From Aestuariibius insulae (GTDB lineage: Bacteria > Pseudomonadota > Alphaproteobacteria > Rhodobacterales > Rhodobacteraceae): a stretch of 64,000 nucleotides of DNA. How positions within the stretch are numbered: the first letter of the stretch is position 1; each line of letters begins with the position of its first letter. Position numbers and translations under genes: made by a program. The DNA lies in assembly GCF_040783535.2 (NCBI RefSeq), contig NZ_JBFONW020000002.1, positions 62,001-126,000 on the forward strand. The letters run 5' to 3'. Shown in pieces: positions 17,570-25,990 of the stretch. The notes beneath the pieces were generated by a model, which saw only the letters and a program-made list of their open reading frames with translations, did no database searches and was not told the origin of the DNA.

Positions 17570-17592
17570 GAAATGCTCCAGTGGAGCATTTC
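17570..17592 (+). terminator. frr 3' hairpin
   Basis: GAAATGCTCC-AGT-GGAGCATTTC is a perfect 10-bp stem with a 3-base loop starting 12 bp after the frr stop. No U-tract follows, so it may be a weak terminator or an mRNA 3' end. Its core, CCAGTGG, is also the first unit of the three-copy module that follows. Confidence 0.5.
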
Positions 17593-17732
17593 AGGCGCGA
17601 ACGGGCGGAGCCCCCGAGCCAGCGTGACATCGTCCGGTGGAGCGATCGAGAGCCGAACGGGCGGAGGTGAAGCTCTGTCCACTGGAGGTGGCGAGCCGTC
17701 CAGTGGACAGATCGAGAGCTGAACGGGCGGAG
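17577..17732. repeat. three-copy 34-bp intergenic module
   Basis: Three units start at 17577, 17633 and 17699. Each is 34 bp, opening with TCC(A/G)GTGG and ending with the invariant GAACGGGCGGAG (17599-17610, 17655-17666, 17721-17732); the distance between the two parts is identical in all. Copies 2 and 3 also share GATCGAGAGC before the invariant block. Copy 3 sits on the right arm of an 11-bp inverted repeat, TGTCCACTGGA (17676-17686) / TCCAGTGGACA (17699-17709). No reading frame here looks coding. Confidence 0.75.
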
Positions 17733-17770
17733 CCCAGAGGATCAGGCGGTCGCTTGTGGGTGAAGGAGAG

Positions 17771-18007
17771 GTCCCGGCGCGGGGGCCGGGACGTAGGCGG
17801 TTGGTGCGCCTAGTATTGCAACCGGGTGCTGCCGCAGTTGCTGCGCAACCGCTTACCAGCACGCGTCACATGCAAAGCATGTGACGTAGAGGTTCCGGAT
17901 CAAGTCCGGGACATAGGCTGGTGGTGTGCCCGGTATTGCAACCGGGTGCTGCCGTAGTTGCTTCGCAACCGCTTACCAGCACGCCTCACATGCGGGGCAT
18001 GTGACGT
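17771..18007. repeat. 120-bp tandem duplication built of hairpins
   Basis: Two direct copies, 17771-17887 and 17892-18007, with a 120-bp period. Each contains three inverted repeats in the same order: GTCCCGG/CCGGGAC (copy 2, GTTCCGGA/TCCGGGAC); GTTGC-N3-GCAAC nested inside GTGCTG..CAGCAC; and TCACATGC-N3-GCATGTGA. Most differences between copies fall in loops or keep pairing (C-G to G-U). The pattern suggests selection on folded RNA or cruciform DNA. No coding potential is seen; uppS starts 123 bp downstream. Confidence 0.75.
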
Positions 18008-18130
18008 TTATGCGTGAAAACTGCGCGAAAACTGACCTGATCCTAGGGAGGAGTGGGTGGTGCTGGCGGGCGGGGGCCGTTATGGCTTAACCCAACGAGA
18101 GGTGCATATCGCGCCGGTAAGGGAGGCCCT

Positions 18131-18862
18131 ATGGCCGATCAGGATATGAAGGCGATGCGCGCGGGACCGCAGCATGTTGCGATCATCATGGATGGTAATG
18201 GCCGATGGGCCCAGGCGCGGGGCCGGCCCCGGCTGTTCGGGCACCATGCGGGCGCGCGGCGCGTGCGCGAGATCGTGGAGGCTTGTCCGGATCTGGGGGT
18301 CAAGTACCTGACGATCTTTGCTTTTTCGACCGAGAACTGGAAGCGCACGCAGACGGAAGTTGCCGGTCTGATGAAGCTCTTCAAGCGGTATATCGAACGC
18401 GAGGCGCGCTCGCTTTTGGAAAACGGTGTGCGGGTGCGATTCATCGGCGACCGGATGCGGCTGGAGGACAAGCTGGTCGCGATGATGGACGAGCTTGAGC
18501 TTTTGACCAGCGGCAATGACCGGGTCCATCTGACGATTGCGCTCAATTACGGCGGCCGGGACGAGGTCGCGCGCGCCACAAAGCGGCTGGCCTATGATGT
18601 GAGCGTGGGCGCGCTGTCTTACAAGGATGTGACCGACGAGACGCTGGCGCGCTATCTCGACACGCGTGTTCTGCCCGATCCCGATCTGGTGATCCGCACG
18701 AGCGGGGAGGCGCGGATCAGCAACTTCCTGCTCTGGCAGTCAGCCTATAGCGAATACGAATTCGTGGATACTCTGTGGCCCGATTTCACGCGCGGCGAGT
18801 TTGCCAAGGTGCTGGACGGCTATGGTGCGCGTGACCGGCGGTTCGGAGCCGTGAAGGCCTGA
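18131..18862 (+). CDS. uppS: di-trans,poly-cis-undecaprenyl-diphosphate synthase
   Basis: Condenses isopentenyl diphosphate units onto farnesyl diphosphate to give the C55 carrier for peptidoglycan and O-antigen. The ATG at 18131 gives 243 aa. Motifs of the cis-prenyltransferase family are present: HVAIIMDGNGRWA with the catalytic Asp (about 15-27), FGHHAGARRVREI, TIFAFSTENWKR and the C-terminal RTSGEARISNFLLWQSAYSE. It is the first gene of the envelope cluster, one base upstream of cdsA, and the repeat-rich gap lies just before it. Confidence 0.96.
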   Translation: MADQDMKAMRAGPQHVAIIMDGNGRWAQARGRPRLFGHHAGARRVREIVEACPDLGVKYLTIFAFSTENWKRTQTEVAGLMKLFKRYIEREARSLLENGVRVRFIGDRMRLEDKLVAMMDELELLTSGNDRVHLTIALNYGGRDEVARATKRLAYDVSVGALSYKDVTDETLARYLDTRVLPDPDLVIRTSGEARISNFLLWQSAYSEYEFVDTLWPDFTRGEFAKVLDGYGARDRRFGAVKA

Positions 18863-18863
18863 G

Positions 18864-19670
18864 ATGACGCCGCTGGGGCTGCCCGATCCGGGAAAATGGG
18901 ATGATTTGACGGTCCGGACCGTGTCCGGGCTGGCGATCGCGGGCGGCGGCATTCTGGCGATCCTCGTGGGCGGCGTCTGGTTTCAGATGCTGGCGGTTTT
19001 TGTCACTGCGATCATGGTCTGGGAGCTGTGGATGATGATCCGCCCGCAGGTGCCCACGACGGGCGCCTTGTTGGCCGCGGGGGTGGCGAGCGTTCTGTCG
19101 GGGCTGCTTGTCTCGGACCGGGCGCTGTTCCTGGTGTTCATGCTGATTGTGCCTGTTGTCGGGGCGGCTGTGCTGAAGACCGAGCGGAAGACGTTCTTTT
19201 TGTTTGCGCTTGGCATTCAGATCGCGGGTTGGGGGCTTGTGGTGTTTCGCGAGGATTTCGGCGCGCTCTGGCTGCTTTGGCTGATCCTCGTGGTCGCGGC
19301 GACGGATGTGTTCGGCTATTTCGCGGGGCGGGCCTTTGGCGGGCCGAAGTTCTGGCCGAAGGTCAGCCCCAAGAAGACCTGGAGCGGGACAGCGGCGGGA
19401 TGGGTCGCGGCCGCCGTGGTGGGATGGGTGTTCCTGCTTTTTACCAATGCCGGTTGGGATATCGTCTGGATTTCTGCGCTGTTGAGCTTTTCTTCACAGA
19501 TGGGCGATATCGCCGAAAGCGCATTGAAACGGCGGATGAATGTGAAGGATTCCAGTACGCTGATCCCGGGGCATGGCGGGCTTTTTGACCGGTTCGACGG
19601 GCTTTTGGGCGCGTCGCTTTTCATGCTGTTCGTGGCCTTGGTCGTTGACGTGCCGGGTGTCGCCTTTTGA
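18864..19670 (+). CDS. cdsA: phosphatidate cytidylyltransferase
   Basis: Makes CDP-diacylglycerol, the precursor of all phospholipids, at the inner membrane. The 268-aa protein has about seven to eight hydrophobic segments and the C-terminal family signature, with SSQMGDIAESALKRRMNVKD followed by PGHGGLFDRFDGL (about 215-250). Start ATG is 1 bp after the uppS stop. Its TGA overlaps the TTG start of dxr, a tightly coupled arrangement. Confidence 0.96.
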   Translation: MTPLGLPDPGKWDDLTVRTVSGLAIAGGGILAILVGGVWFQMLAVFVTAIMVWELWMMIRPQVPTTGALLAAGVASVLSGLLVSDRALFLVFMLIVPVVGAAVLKTERKTFFLFALGIQIAGWGLVVFREDFGALWLLWLILVVAATDVFGYFAGRAFGGPKFWPKVSPKKTWSGTAAGWVAAAVVGWVFLLFTNAGWDIVWISALLSFSSQMGDIAESALKRRMNVKDSSTLIPGHGGLFDRFDGLLGASLFMLFVALVVDVPGVAF

Positions 19671-20839
19671 GACGGGTCAGCGTTTTTGGGGCGACAGGAT
19701 CGGTGGGGCGGCAGACGCTTGATCTGATCGGGCGGGCGGCCGGTGAGTATCAGGTCGTCGCGTTGAGCGCCGGGACGGATGCGACGGCTTTGGCCGAGCT
19801 GGCGCGGGAGCATCGGGCAGAGCTTGCGGTGATCGCCGATGAGGCGGCCTTGCCGGAGCTGCGCGCGCGGCTGACGGGCAGCGGGATCGAGGCGGCAGGC
19901 GGGCCGGGTGCGTTGGTCGAGGCGGCGGAGCGGGAGGCGGACTGGGTCATGTCCGCCATCGTCGGAGCTGCCGGGATCGCGGTGTCGCTGGCGGTCGCGG
20001 GGCGCGGCGGGACGCTGGCGCTGGCCAATAAGGAGACGCTGGTGGCGGCGGGGCCATTGCTGATGGCCGCGGCGGAGCGGTCGGGGGCGACCATTCTGCC
20101 GGTCGACAGCGAGCATTCGGCAGTCTTTCAGGCGCTTGCGGGCGAGGATTTGCGGTCGGTCGAGCGGGTCATCATCACGGCGAGCGGGGGCGCATTTCGG
20201 AATCGCCCGCTGGAGGAGCTGGCCCATGTGACGGTCGACGAAGCGTCCTCGCATCCGAACTGGGATATGGGGCAGCGGATCACGATCGACTCCGCCTCGA
20301 TGTTCAACAAGGCGCTGGAGCTGATCGAGACAAAGGAGTTCTTCGGCATCCCGCCCGAGAAGATCGAGACGGTGGTCCACCCCGAAAGCCTGGTTCACGC
20401 GCTGGTCGGCTATATCGATGGGGCGCTGATGGCCCACGTAGGCCCGCCCGATATGCGCCATGCGATCGGTTATGCGCTGCACTGGCCCGAACGGCGGGAT
20501 CTGCCGGTGGCGCGGCTCGATCTGGCCGAGATCGGGCAGCTGACCTTCCGCGCACCCGATCCGGCGCGCTATCCGGCGCTTGATCTGGCGCGGCGGGTGA
20601 TGGAAACCGGCGGGCGTGCCGGAGCGGCTTTCAACGCCGCCAAGGAGCAGGCGCTGGACGGGTTCATCGCCGGGCAGATCGGATTTCTGCGGATGGCGGA
20701 GGTCGTCGAAGGGACGCTCGACGCGATGTCAGCGGAAAACGGCCTTGGAAATGCCGTCGATGACTTAGATATGGTCATGGAGACAGACAGGACGGCGCGC
20801 GATTATGCGCGGCGCCTCATGCGAGCGGACAGGGAATAG
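19667..20839 (+). CDS. dxr: 1-deoxy-D-xylulose 5-phosphate reductoisomerase
   Basis: Converts DXP to MEP with NADPH, the committed step of the MEP isoprenoid pathway that feeds UppS. The start is a TTG at 19667 overlapping the cdsA stop (TTGA); it places the NADPH-binding motif GATGSVGRQTLDL at residues 7-19. The 390-aa protein carries ANKETLVAAG, the metal/substrate motif DSEHSAVFQ and the flexible loop ASGGAFR. All are intact. Confidence 0.96.
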   Translation: MRRVSVFGATGSVGRQTLDLIGRAAGEYQVVALSAGTDATALAELAREHRAELAVIADEAALPELRARLTGSGIEAAGGPGALVEAAEREADWVMSAIVGAAGIAVSLAVAGRGGTLALANKETLVAAGPLLMAAAERSGATILPVDSEHSAVFQALAGEDLRSVERVIITASGGAFRNRPLEELAHVTVDEASSHPNWDMGQRITIDSASMFNKALELIETKEFFGIPPEKIETVVHPESLVHALVGYIDGALMAHVGPPDMRHAIGYALHWPERRDLPVARLDLAEIGQLTFRAPDPARYPALDLARRVMETGGRAGAAFNAAKEQALDGFIAGQIGFLRMAEVVEGTLDAMSAENGLGNAVDDLDMVMETDRTARDYARRLMRADRE

Positions 20840-20843
20840 CGGT

Positions 20844-22172
20844 TTGGAGCAGTTCATCGACGCCTCGGGCGGGTTCCTGTGGATCATGGCGGCCTTTGTG
20901 GTGGCGCTGTCGATCATCGTCGCGATCCATGAATACGGGCATTACATTGTCGGGCGCTGGTGCGGAATCGGGGCGGAGGTGTTCTCGATCGGTTTCGGGC
21001 CGGTTCTGTTCTCGCGCGTCGACAAGCGCGGGACGAAGTGGCAGTTCGCGGCGCTTCCCTTCGGGGGCTACGTCAAGTTCAACGGGGATTCGAACGCGAC
21101 CAGTGTGGTCGCCGACGGGATGCTCACAGCGGGCGATCATCCGCCGCCGCGCGATACGATGCTGGGCGCGCCTCTTTGGGCGCGGTCGCTGACGATCGCG
21201 GCGGGGCCGGTATTCAACTTCATCCTGAGCATCGTGATCTTCGCCGGGATCGGGCTTTATTTCGGACAGACGAAAAGTCCGTTGACGATAGGGGCCTTGC
21301 CACCTTTGCCCTACGAGGTTCAGGAGCTTGAAGAAGGTGATGTGATCCTGGCAGTGGGCGGAGAAGAGACGCCCGATGCCGCATCGATGAACGATCTTGC
21401 CTCTGAATTATCGTCGGAGCCCGTCTTTGATTACCGGATCCTTCGTGACGGAGAGGAGATGGTCGTCCAGGGTCCGCATCCCCATCCGGCCCGGGTCTTG
21501 TTCGTGGGGCCGCAGACAGCCGCCTTTGACGTCGAGGTCAAGGAAGGCGACGTGATCACCGCGATTGATGGCGATCCGATCGTGGCGTTTCAGGATATTA
21601 TCGACAAGGTGACGGCGGCCGAGGGGCGCCCCGTCGTTCTGGATATCTGGCGCGACGGGCGCGAGTTGCAGTTCACGCTTAGCCCGAGGGAAACCGACAG
21701 CCCGCTTCCGGAAGGCGGGTTCGAGAAGCGGTATCTCATCGGCATTTCTGGCGGTGCGTTCTTTGAGCCGGCGACCGAGCGGCCTGGCGTCTTTCAGGCA
21801 ATCTGGGGTGGCGTGCTTCAGGTCTGGGGGCTGATCACGATGACCTTCGAGGCGATTGCCGCGATTGTTCAAGGCGTGATTTCCACCTGCAACCTGTCGG
21901 GTCCGATCGGGATCGCGCAGGTTTCGGGCGCGGTGGCCAGCCAAGGGCTGGACGATTTCATCCTCTTTATCGCGGCGCTTTCGACGGCGGTGGGGCTGAT
22001 CAACCTTTTCCCGATCCCGGTTCTGGATGGCGGGCATCTGGTCTTCAATGCCTATGAGGCGGTGGCCCGCAAACCCCCGTCGCAGCAGGCGCTGAAGATC
22101 CTGATGGCTTTTGGCATCGCGCTGTTGGGCTGTCTGATGATCTTTGCAATTTTCAACGATTTGAGATGTTAG
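20844..22172 (+). CDS. rseP: RIP metalloprotease RseP (site-2 protease)
   Basis: An intramembrane zinc protease that cleaves membrane substrates such as anti-sigma factors. The preferred start is a TTG at 20844 with AGGGA 8 bp upstream, giving 442 aa (M-EQFIDASGGFLWIMAAFVV); a start inside dxr at 20805 or an ATG at 20886 are less likely. The zinc motif HEYGH is at about 29-33, the third ligand in NLFPIPVLDGGHL (about 390-402). Two PDZ-like segments lie between (around 150-215 and 220-290). The gene starts 4 bp after dxr and precedes bamA, as in most proteobacteria. Confidence 0.93.
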   Translation: MEQFIDASGGFLWIMAAFVVALSIIVAIHEYGHYIVGRWCGIGAEVFSIGFGPVLFSRVDKRGTKWQFAALPFGGYVKFNGDSNATSVVADGMLTAGDHPPPRDTMLGAPLWARSLTIAAGPVFNFILSIVIFAGIGLYFGQTKSPLTIGALPPLPYEVQELEEGDVILAVGGEETPDAASMNDLASELSSEPVFDYRILRDGEEMVVQGPHPHPARVLFVGPQTAAFDVEVKEGDVITAIDGDPIVAFQDIIDKVTAAEGRPVVLDIWRDGRELQFTLSPRETDSPLPEGGFEKRYLIGISGGAFFEPATERPGVFQAIWGGVLQVWGLITMTFEAIAAIVQGVISTCNLSGPIGIAQVSGAVASQGLDDFILFIAALSTAVGLINLFPIPVLDGGHLVFNAYEAVARKPPSQQALKILMAFGIALLGCLMIFAIFNDLRC

Positions 22173-22256
22173 GACAGGATCCCTCCGGATCGTTGCCCAC
22201 TTTGTGCCATATTCGAAGCGTAGTTTCAGGCTGTCCAAAGTGATGGAGCAGTATCG

Positions 22257-22382
22257 ATGCATACGCTGACCCAAGGTGTTCAGGGATTTGCCTTTCTTAT
22301 CGAGTTGAATCGCGACCGGCTGCTGTCCGTGCTCGTTCTGGGCGGTGCAATGTGGGCCGGAGCCTATCTGGCGACGCTCTGA
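22257..22382 (+). CDS. 41-aa putative membrane peptide between rseP and bamA
   Basis: A short open frame with a good ribosome site (GGAG, 8 bp before the ATG). The product begins MHTLTQGVQGFAFLIELNRD and ends with a hydrophobic stretch (about 22-41, LLSVLVLGGAMWAGAYLATL), suggesting a single-pass membrane peptide with its N-terminus in the cytoplasm. It fills the only gap of the envelope cluster large enough for a gene. I do not recognise a family with certainty. The alternative is a chance ORF in the bamA leader. Confidence 0.5.
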   Translation: MHTLTQGVQGFAFLIELNRDRLLSVLVLGGAMWAGAYLATL

Positions 22383-22431
22383 AAGGTCCAGATTGGGCTG
22401 GCGCGATTGATCGAAATCCGACGTAGACGTT

Positions 22432-22460
22432 TTGACAACCTACCCGACTTTAGCTAATCG
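22432..22460 (+). promoter_or_regulatory. candidate bamA promoter
   Basis: A perfect -35 hexamer TTGACA (22432-22437) is followed after 17 bp by TAATCG (22455-22460), a weak -10 match, about 40 bp before the bamA start. Spacing is ideal, but the -10 box is poor, so the call is tentative. Confidence 0.35.
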
Positions 22461-22499
22461 TCGCCAGTAACGATAACGGGCAATGAACAGGGCGGGTCG

Positions 22500-24848
22500 A
22501 TGATGCGGGGTCTATGCGCGGCGGCGCTGAAACGAGGCTCGGTTGGGCCTCGTCTTTGGTTTTTCTCTCTTTTTATGAGCCTCTTTCTGAGTCTCGGCGC
22601 GGCGTCAGAGGCGCAGCAGTTCCGGTTCAACCAGGTGTTGATCGAGGGCAACCAGCGGGTCGAGGCCGCGACCATCCTGACCTTCGCGGGGATCACGCGC
22701 GGCGAGGCTTTGAGCGCCGGCGAACTCAACGATGCGGCGCAGCGGATCCGGGCCTCGGGCCTGTTCGAAAGCGTGGATATCGTCCCGCAGGGCGGGACGC
22801 TCGTGATCCGGGTGGTCGAGTTTCCGACGATCAACCGCATCGCTTTTGAGGGCAATTCAAGGCTGTCTGATGAGGATCTGGGATCGCTGGTCGAAAGTCA
22901 GTCGCGCCGGGTCTACAGCCCGTCCCAAGCCGAGCAGGATACGGCGATTATCACGGAAGCCTATGCGCAGCAGGGCCGGATTTCGGCCACGGTGACGCCG
23001 CGCATCATCCGCCGCAGCGACAACCGCGTCGATCTGGTTTTCGAGATTTTTGAAGGCGGGCTGACCGAGATCGAGCGGATCAGCTTTGTTGGCAATACCG
23101 AATATTCCGACCGGCGATTGCGCCGCGTGCTTGAAACCAAGCAGGCCGGTCTGTTCCGCCAGGTCATTGGCCGGGATACATTCGTGGCGGACCGGATCGA
23201 GTTCGACCGCCAGGTGCTCACGGACTTCTACCGCTCGCGCGGCTATGTCGACTTTCAGGTTCAGAACGTGGATGCGGCCCTGACGCGGGAGCGGGATGCG
23301 TTTCTCATCACGTTCAACGTGCAAGAAGGGCAGCAATTCCGGTTCGGCCGGATCGGGGTGAGCAGCGATCTGCAGGAGATCGACGCGGATGCCTACAGTG
23401 ATGCGATCCGTTTGCGGCCGGGTGTTGTCTTTAATCCCGCGCTTCTGGAGGCCGAGATTTCGAGGCTTGAGGTCCTGGCCCTCAGACAAGGGCTGAACTT
23501 CGTGCGGGTCGAGCCGCGGATCACACGCAACGACCGGGCGCTCGAGCTGGATGTGGACTTCGTGCTGAGCCGGGGCGAGCGTGTTTTCGTCGAGCGGATC
23601 GATATCGAGGGCAACACAACGACGCTCGACCGGGTCATTCGTCAGCAGTTCCGCGTCGTCGAGGGCGATCCCTTCAATCCCCGCGAGATTCGGGCCGCCT
23701 CGGAGCGGATCCGGGCGCTGGGCTTCTTTGCCGATACCAGTGTCGAGACGCGCGAAGGCTCGTCGCCCGATCAAGTGGTCGTCGATGTGGATGTCGAGGA
23801 GCAGCCGACGGGATCATTGGGCTTTGGGGCCAGCTTTTCAACCGATAGCGGGGTCGGCTTTGCTGCGAACTTCCGGGAGCGGAATTTCCTGGGACGCGGG
23901 CAGCTTTTGGCCTTTGACATCTCGACGGCGGAGTCGAGCCAGGCCCTGAGCCTCGATTTTGCCGAGCCGGCCTTTCTGGGGCGGGATCTGCGGTTTGGGC
24001 TGGATCTGGGATACCGGACGACGGACAACGAAAATGCGCTTTACGACACGCAATCGCTGACGTTCAGCCCGTCGCTGACCTTTCCGGTCAGCGAGAATGG
24101 CAGGCTGACGGTGCGCTACCGCTTGCAGGCGCAGGATCTGCTGGACGTGCAGGGCGAGCGGACGAGTGATCCCGATGACCGGGCGAGCCTTCTGATCTTT
24201 GAGGAGGCCGAGGACGGTCTGCTGGTTTCAAGCGCGCTGGGCTATTCCTACAGCTACGATTCGCGGCGGTCGGGGTTCAATCCGACGGGCGGGGTGGTTT
24301 TGCGCTTTGGCCAGGATTTTGCCGGTCTGGGCGGGGATCAGACGTTTATCCGGACCAGCTTTCTGGCGGCGGCCGAACGGCAGATCTTTGGAGAGGACGT
24401 GACCCTGCGGGCCACGCTGGAAGGCGGGGCGCTGACCTTCTCGGACGGGGAAAGCCGGGTGACGGACCGCTTCTTTCTTGGCAGCCGGGTAATGCGCGGC
24501 TTCGAAGGCGGCGGGATCGGTCCGCGCGATGCGGAGACGGAGGATGCGCTTGGCGGCAATCTCTTTACCGTTCTGCGGCTCGAGACGGAGTTTCCGCTGG
24601 GTTTGCCGGAGGAATACGGGATCTCTGGCGGCGCGTTCATCGATTACGGGTCGGTCTGGGATGTGGGCCGGGAGGTCGACGGTGTGGATATCCTTTACAA
24701 CGATTTCACGCCGCGCGGCGTGGCGGGGCTCGCTTTGTTCTGGACGACGCCCATCGGGCCGTTGCGGTTCAACTTCACCAATGCCTTCCTGAAGGAAGAG
24801 GAAGACCGCGACCGCAGCTTCGATATCACGATCCAGACCCGGTTCTGA
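22500..24848 (+). CDS. bamA: outer membrane protein assembly factor BamA
   Basis: The essential Omp85 protein that inserts beta-barrels in the outer membrane. Of 782 residues, the first 39 or so form a signal peptide (hydrophobic WFFSLFMSLFLSLG, cut near SEA-QQF). Five POTRA repeats follow (about 40-430), each starting with an I.IEGN- or V.F.GN-type strand (VLIEGNQRV, IAFEGNSRL, ISFVGNTEY, FGRIGVSS, IDIEGNTTT). The C-terminal 16-stranded barrel (about 440-782) includes the RGFEGGGIGPRD lid-loop motif and ends in phenylalanine (TIQTRF), the usual outer-membrane targeting residue. A second ATG at 22503 is equally possible as start. Confidence 0.96.
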   Translation: MMRGLCAAALKRGSVGPRLWFFSLFMSLFLSLGAASEAQQFRFNQVLIEGNQRVEAATILTFAGITRGEALSAGELNDAAQRIRASGLFESVDIVPQGGTLVIRVVEFPTINRIAFEGNSRLSDEDLGSLVESQSRRVYSPSQAEQDTAIITEAYAQQGRISATVTPRIIRRSDNRVDLVFEIFEGGLTEIERISFVGNTEYSDRRLRRVLETKQAGLFRQVIGRDTFVADRIEFDRQVLTDFYRSRGYVDFQVQNVDAALTRERDAFLITFNVQEGQQFRFGRIGVSSDLQEIDADAYSDAIRLRPGVVFNPALLEAEISRLEVLALRQGLNFVRVEPRITRNDRALELDVDFVLSRGERVFVERIDIEGNTTTLDRVIRQQFRVVEGDPFNPREIRAASERIRALGFFADTSVETREGSSPDQVVVDVDVEEQPTGSLGFGASFSTDSGVGFAANFRERNFLGRGQLLAFDISTAESSQALSLDFAEPAFLGRDLRFGLDLGYRTTDNENALYDTQSLTFSPSLTFPVSENGRLTVRYRLQAQDLLDVQGERTSDPDDRASLLIFEEAEDGLLVSSALGYSYSYDSRRSGFNPTGGVVLRFGQDFAGLGGDQTFIRTSFLAAAERQIFGEDVTLRATLEGGALTFSDGESRVTDRFFLGSRVMRGFEGGGIGPRDAETEDALGGNLFTVLRLETEFPLGLPEEYGISGGAFIDYGSVWDVGREVDGVDILYNDFTPRGVAGLALFWTTPIGPLRFNFTNAFLKEEEDRDRSFDITIQTRF

Positions 24849-24852
24849 TCCG

Positions 24853-25458
24853 ATGCGTGCTGTGATCGCTGCGCTGGTCCTGATCTGGGCCGGTGCGGTT
24901 CAGGCGCAGGAGGAGTTGGACCCGTCGCCGATCCTGGTCTTCGACTTCGAGAGGGTCCTGTCCGACACTCAGTTCGGGCGGCGCGTCGGCGAAGAGTTCG
25001 AAACGGCGGGCAATACGCTTGAGATGGAGAACAGCGCCATTCAGGAATCGCTGGAGGCCGAAGAGCAGGCGATCAGTGAGCGGCGCCCGGATCTGACGCC
25101 CGAGGCGTTTCAGCTGGTGGCCGAGGAGTTCGACGCCAAGGTGCAGAGCATTCGCCGCGAGCGCGACGCGCGAGAGGATTTGCTGCGCCAGATCCCGTCG
25201 GAGGCGGAGCGGCGGCTGAGGCCTGTGGTGAATGCTGTGCTGCTCGAGATCATGGCCGAGCGGGGCGCGCTCGTCGTGCTGGAGCGGCGCGACGTTTATG
25301 TGAGCGTGACCGCGGTCGATGTGACCGAACCCATTGTCGAGAGGGTCGATGCCCGGATCGGGGCAGGGCGAGAGGTCATGGATGTCCGCGTGCTTCTTCA
25401 GCAGAACGGACCGCCCGAGGTCGTACCGCCCGAAGAGGTCCCGGCATCAGAGCCGTAG
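24853..25458 (+). CDS. skp: OmpH/Skp-family periplasmic chaperone
   Basis: A 201-aa exported protein just after bamA. A signal peptide (about 1-18, ending VQAQ) is followed by ILVFDFERVLSDTQFGRRV, the typical first strand of OmpH/Skp, then a long charged helical region (about 50-130, rich in E, R and A) that would form the coiled-coil tentacles, then a closing strand (VLERRDVYVSVTAVDVTEPIVERVD). Skp trimers hold unfolded outer-membrane proteins for BamA. The acidic proline-rich C-terminal tail (PPEVVPPEEVPASEP) is an extra. Sequence similarity within this family is always low, so the position beside bamA adds weight. Confidence 0.85.
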   Translation: MRAVIAALVLIWAGAVQAQEELDPSPILVFDFERVLSDTQFGRRVGEEFETAGNTLEMENSAIQESLEAEEQAISERRPDLTPEAFQLVAEEFDAKVQSIRRERDAREDLLRQIPSEAERRLRPVVNAVLLEIMAERGALVVLERRDVYVSVTAVDVTEPIVERVDARIGAGREVMDVRVLLQQNGPPEVVPPEEVPASEP

Positions 25459-25525
25459 CGCGTGTCCTTGCCCGCGCGGGAGGTTGGGGCTAACTGTCGC
25501 GGAAGACTGATCAGGAAAGGCGCCC

Positions 25526-25990
25526 ATGTCCGACACTCCGACGACCGCAGATATCGATCTGATCCAGCGCATCCTGCCTCATCGCTATCCGTTTCTTCTG
25601 GTGGACAAGGTCCGCGATATCGACGGGACCTCCTCGGCGGTGGGGATCAAGAACGTCACCTTCAACGAGCCGCATTTTCAGGGCCATTTTCCGGGCGCGC
25701 CGATCATGCCGGGCGTGACGATCGTAGAGGCGATGGCGCAGACGGCCGGCGTCATGGTGGGCGTGGGGCTGGGGCTGCAGGACAGCAACATGCTAATCTA
25801 TTTCATGGCGATCGATGGCTGCAAGTTCCGCCGCAAGGTCGGCCCCGGCGATGTGCTTGAGATGAAGCTGGAGACGCTCCGCGGCAAGCCGGGCGGCAAG
25901 GTCTGGAAGTTCAAGGGCGTGGCCACGGTCGATGGCGAGATGGCGGCCGAAGCGGAGTTCACCGCGATGATGGATTTGGGCGCATCGTGA
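25526..25990 (+). CDS. fabZ: 3-hydroxyacyl-[acyl-carrier-protein] dehydratase FabZ
   Basis: Dehydrates 3-hydroxyacyl-ACP in fatty-acid synthesis, drawing on the same pool as LpxA. A hot-dog-fold protein of 154 aa. The catalytic histidine lies in HRYPFLLVDKV (about 20-30) and the glutamate in PGVTIVEAMAQ (about 68-78); the GHFPGAPIMPG motif is intact. Its TGA overlaps the lpxA start region by 4 bp (25987-25990), so the two are coupled. Confidence 0.96.
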   Translation: MSDTPTTADIDLIQRILPHRYPFLLVDKVRDIDGTSSAVGIKNVTFNEPHFQGHFPGAPIMPGVTIVEAMAQTAGVMVGVGLGLQDSNMLIYFMAIDGCKFRRKVGPGDVLEMKLETLRGKPGGKVWKFKGVATVDGEMAAEAEFTAMMDLGAS

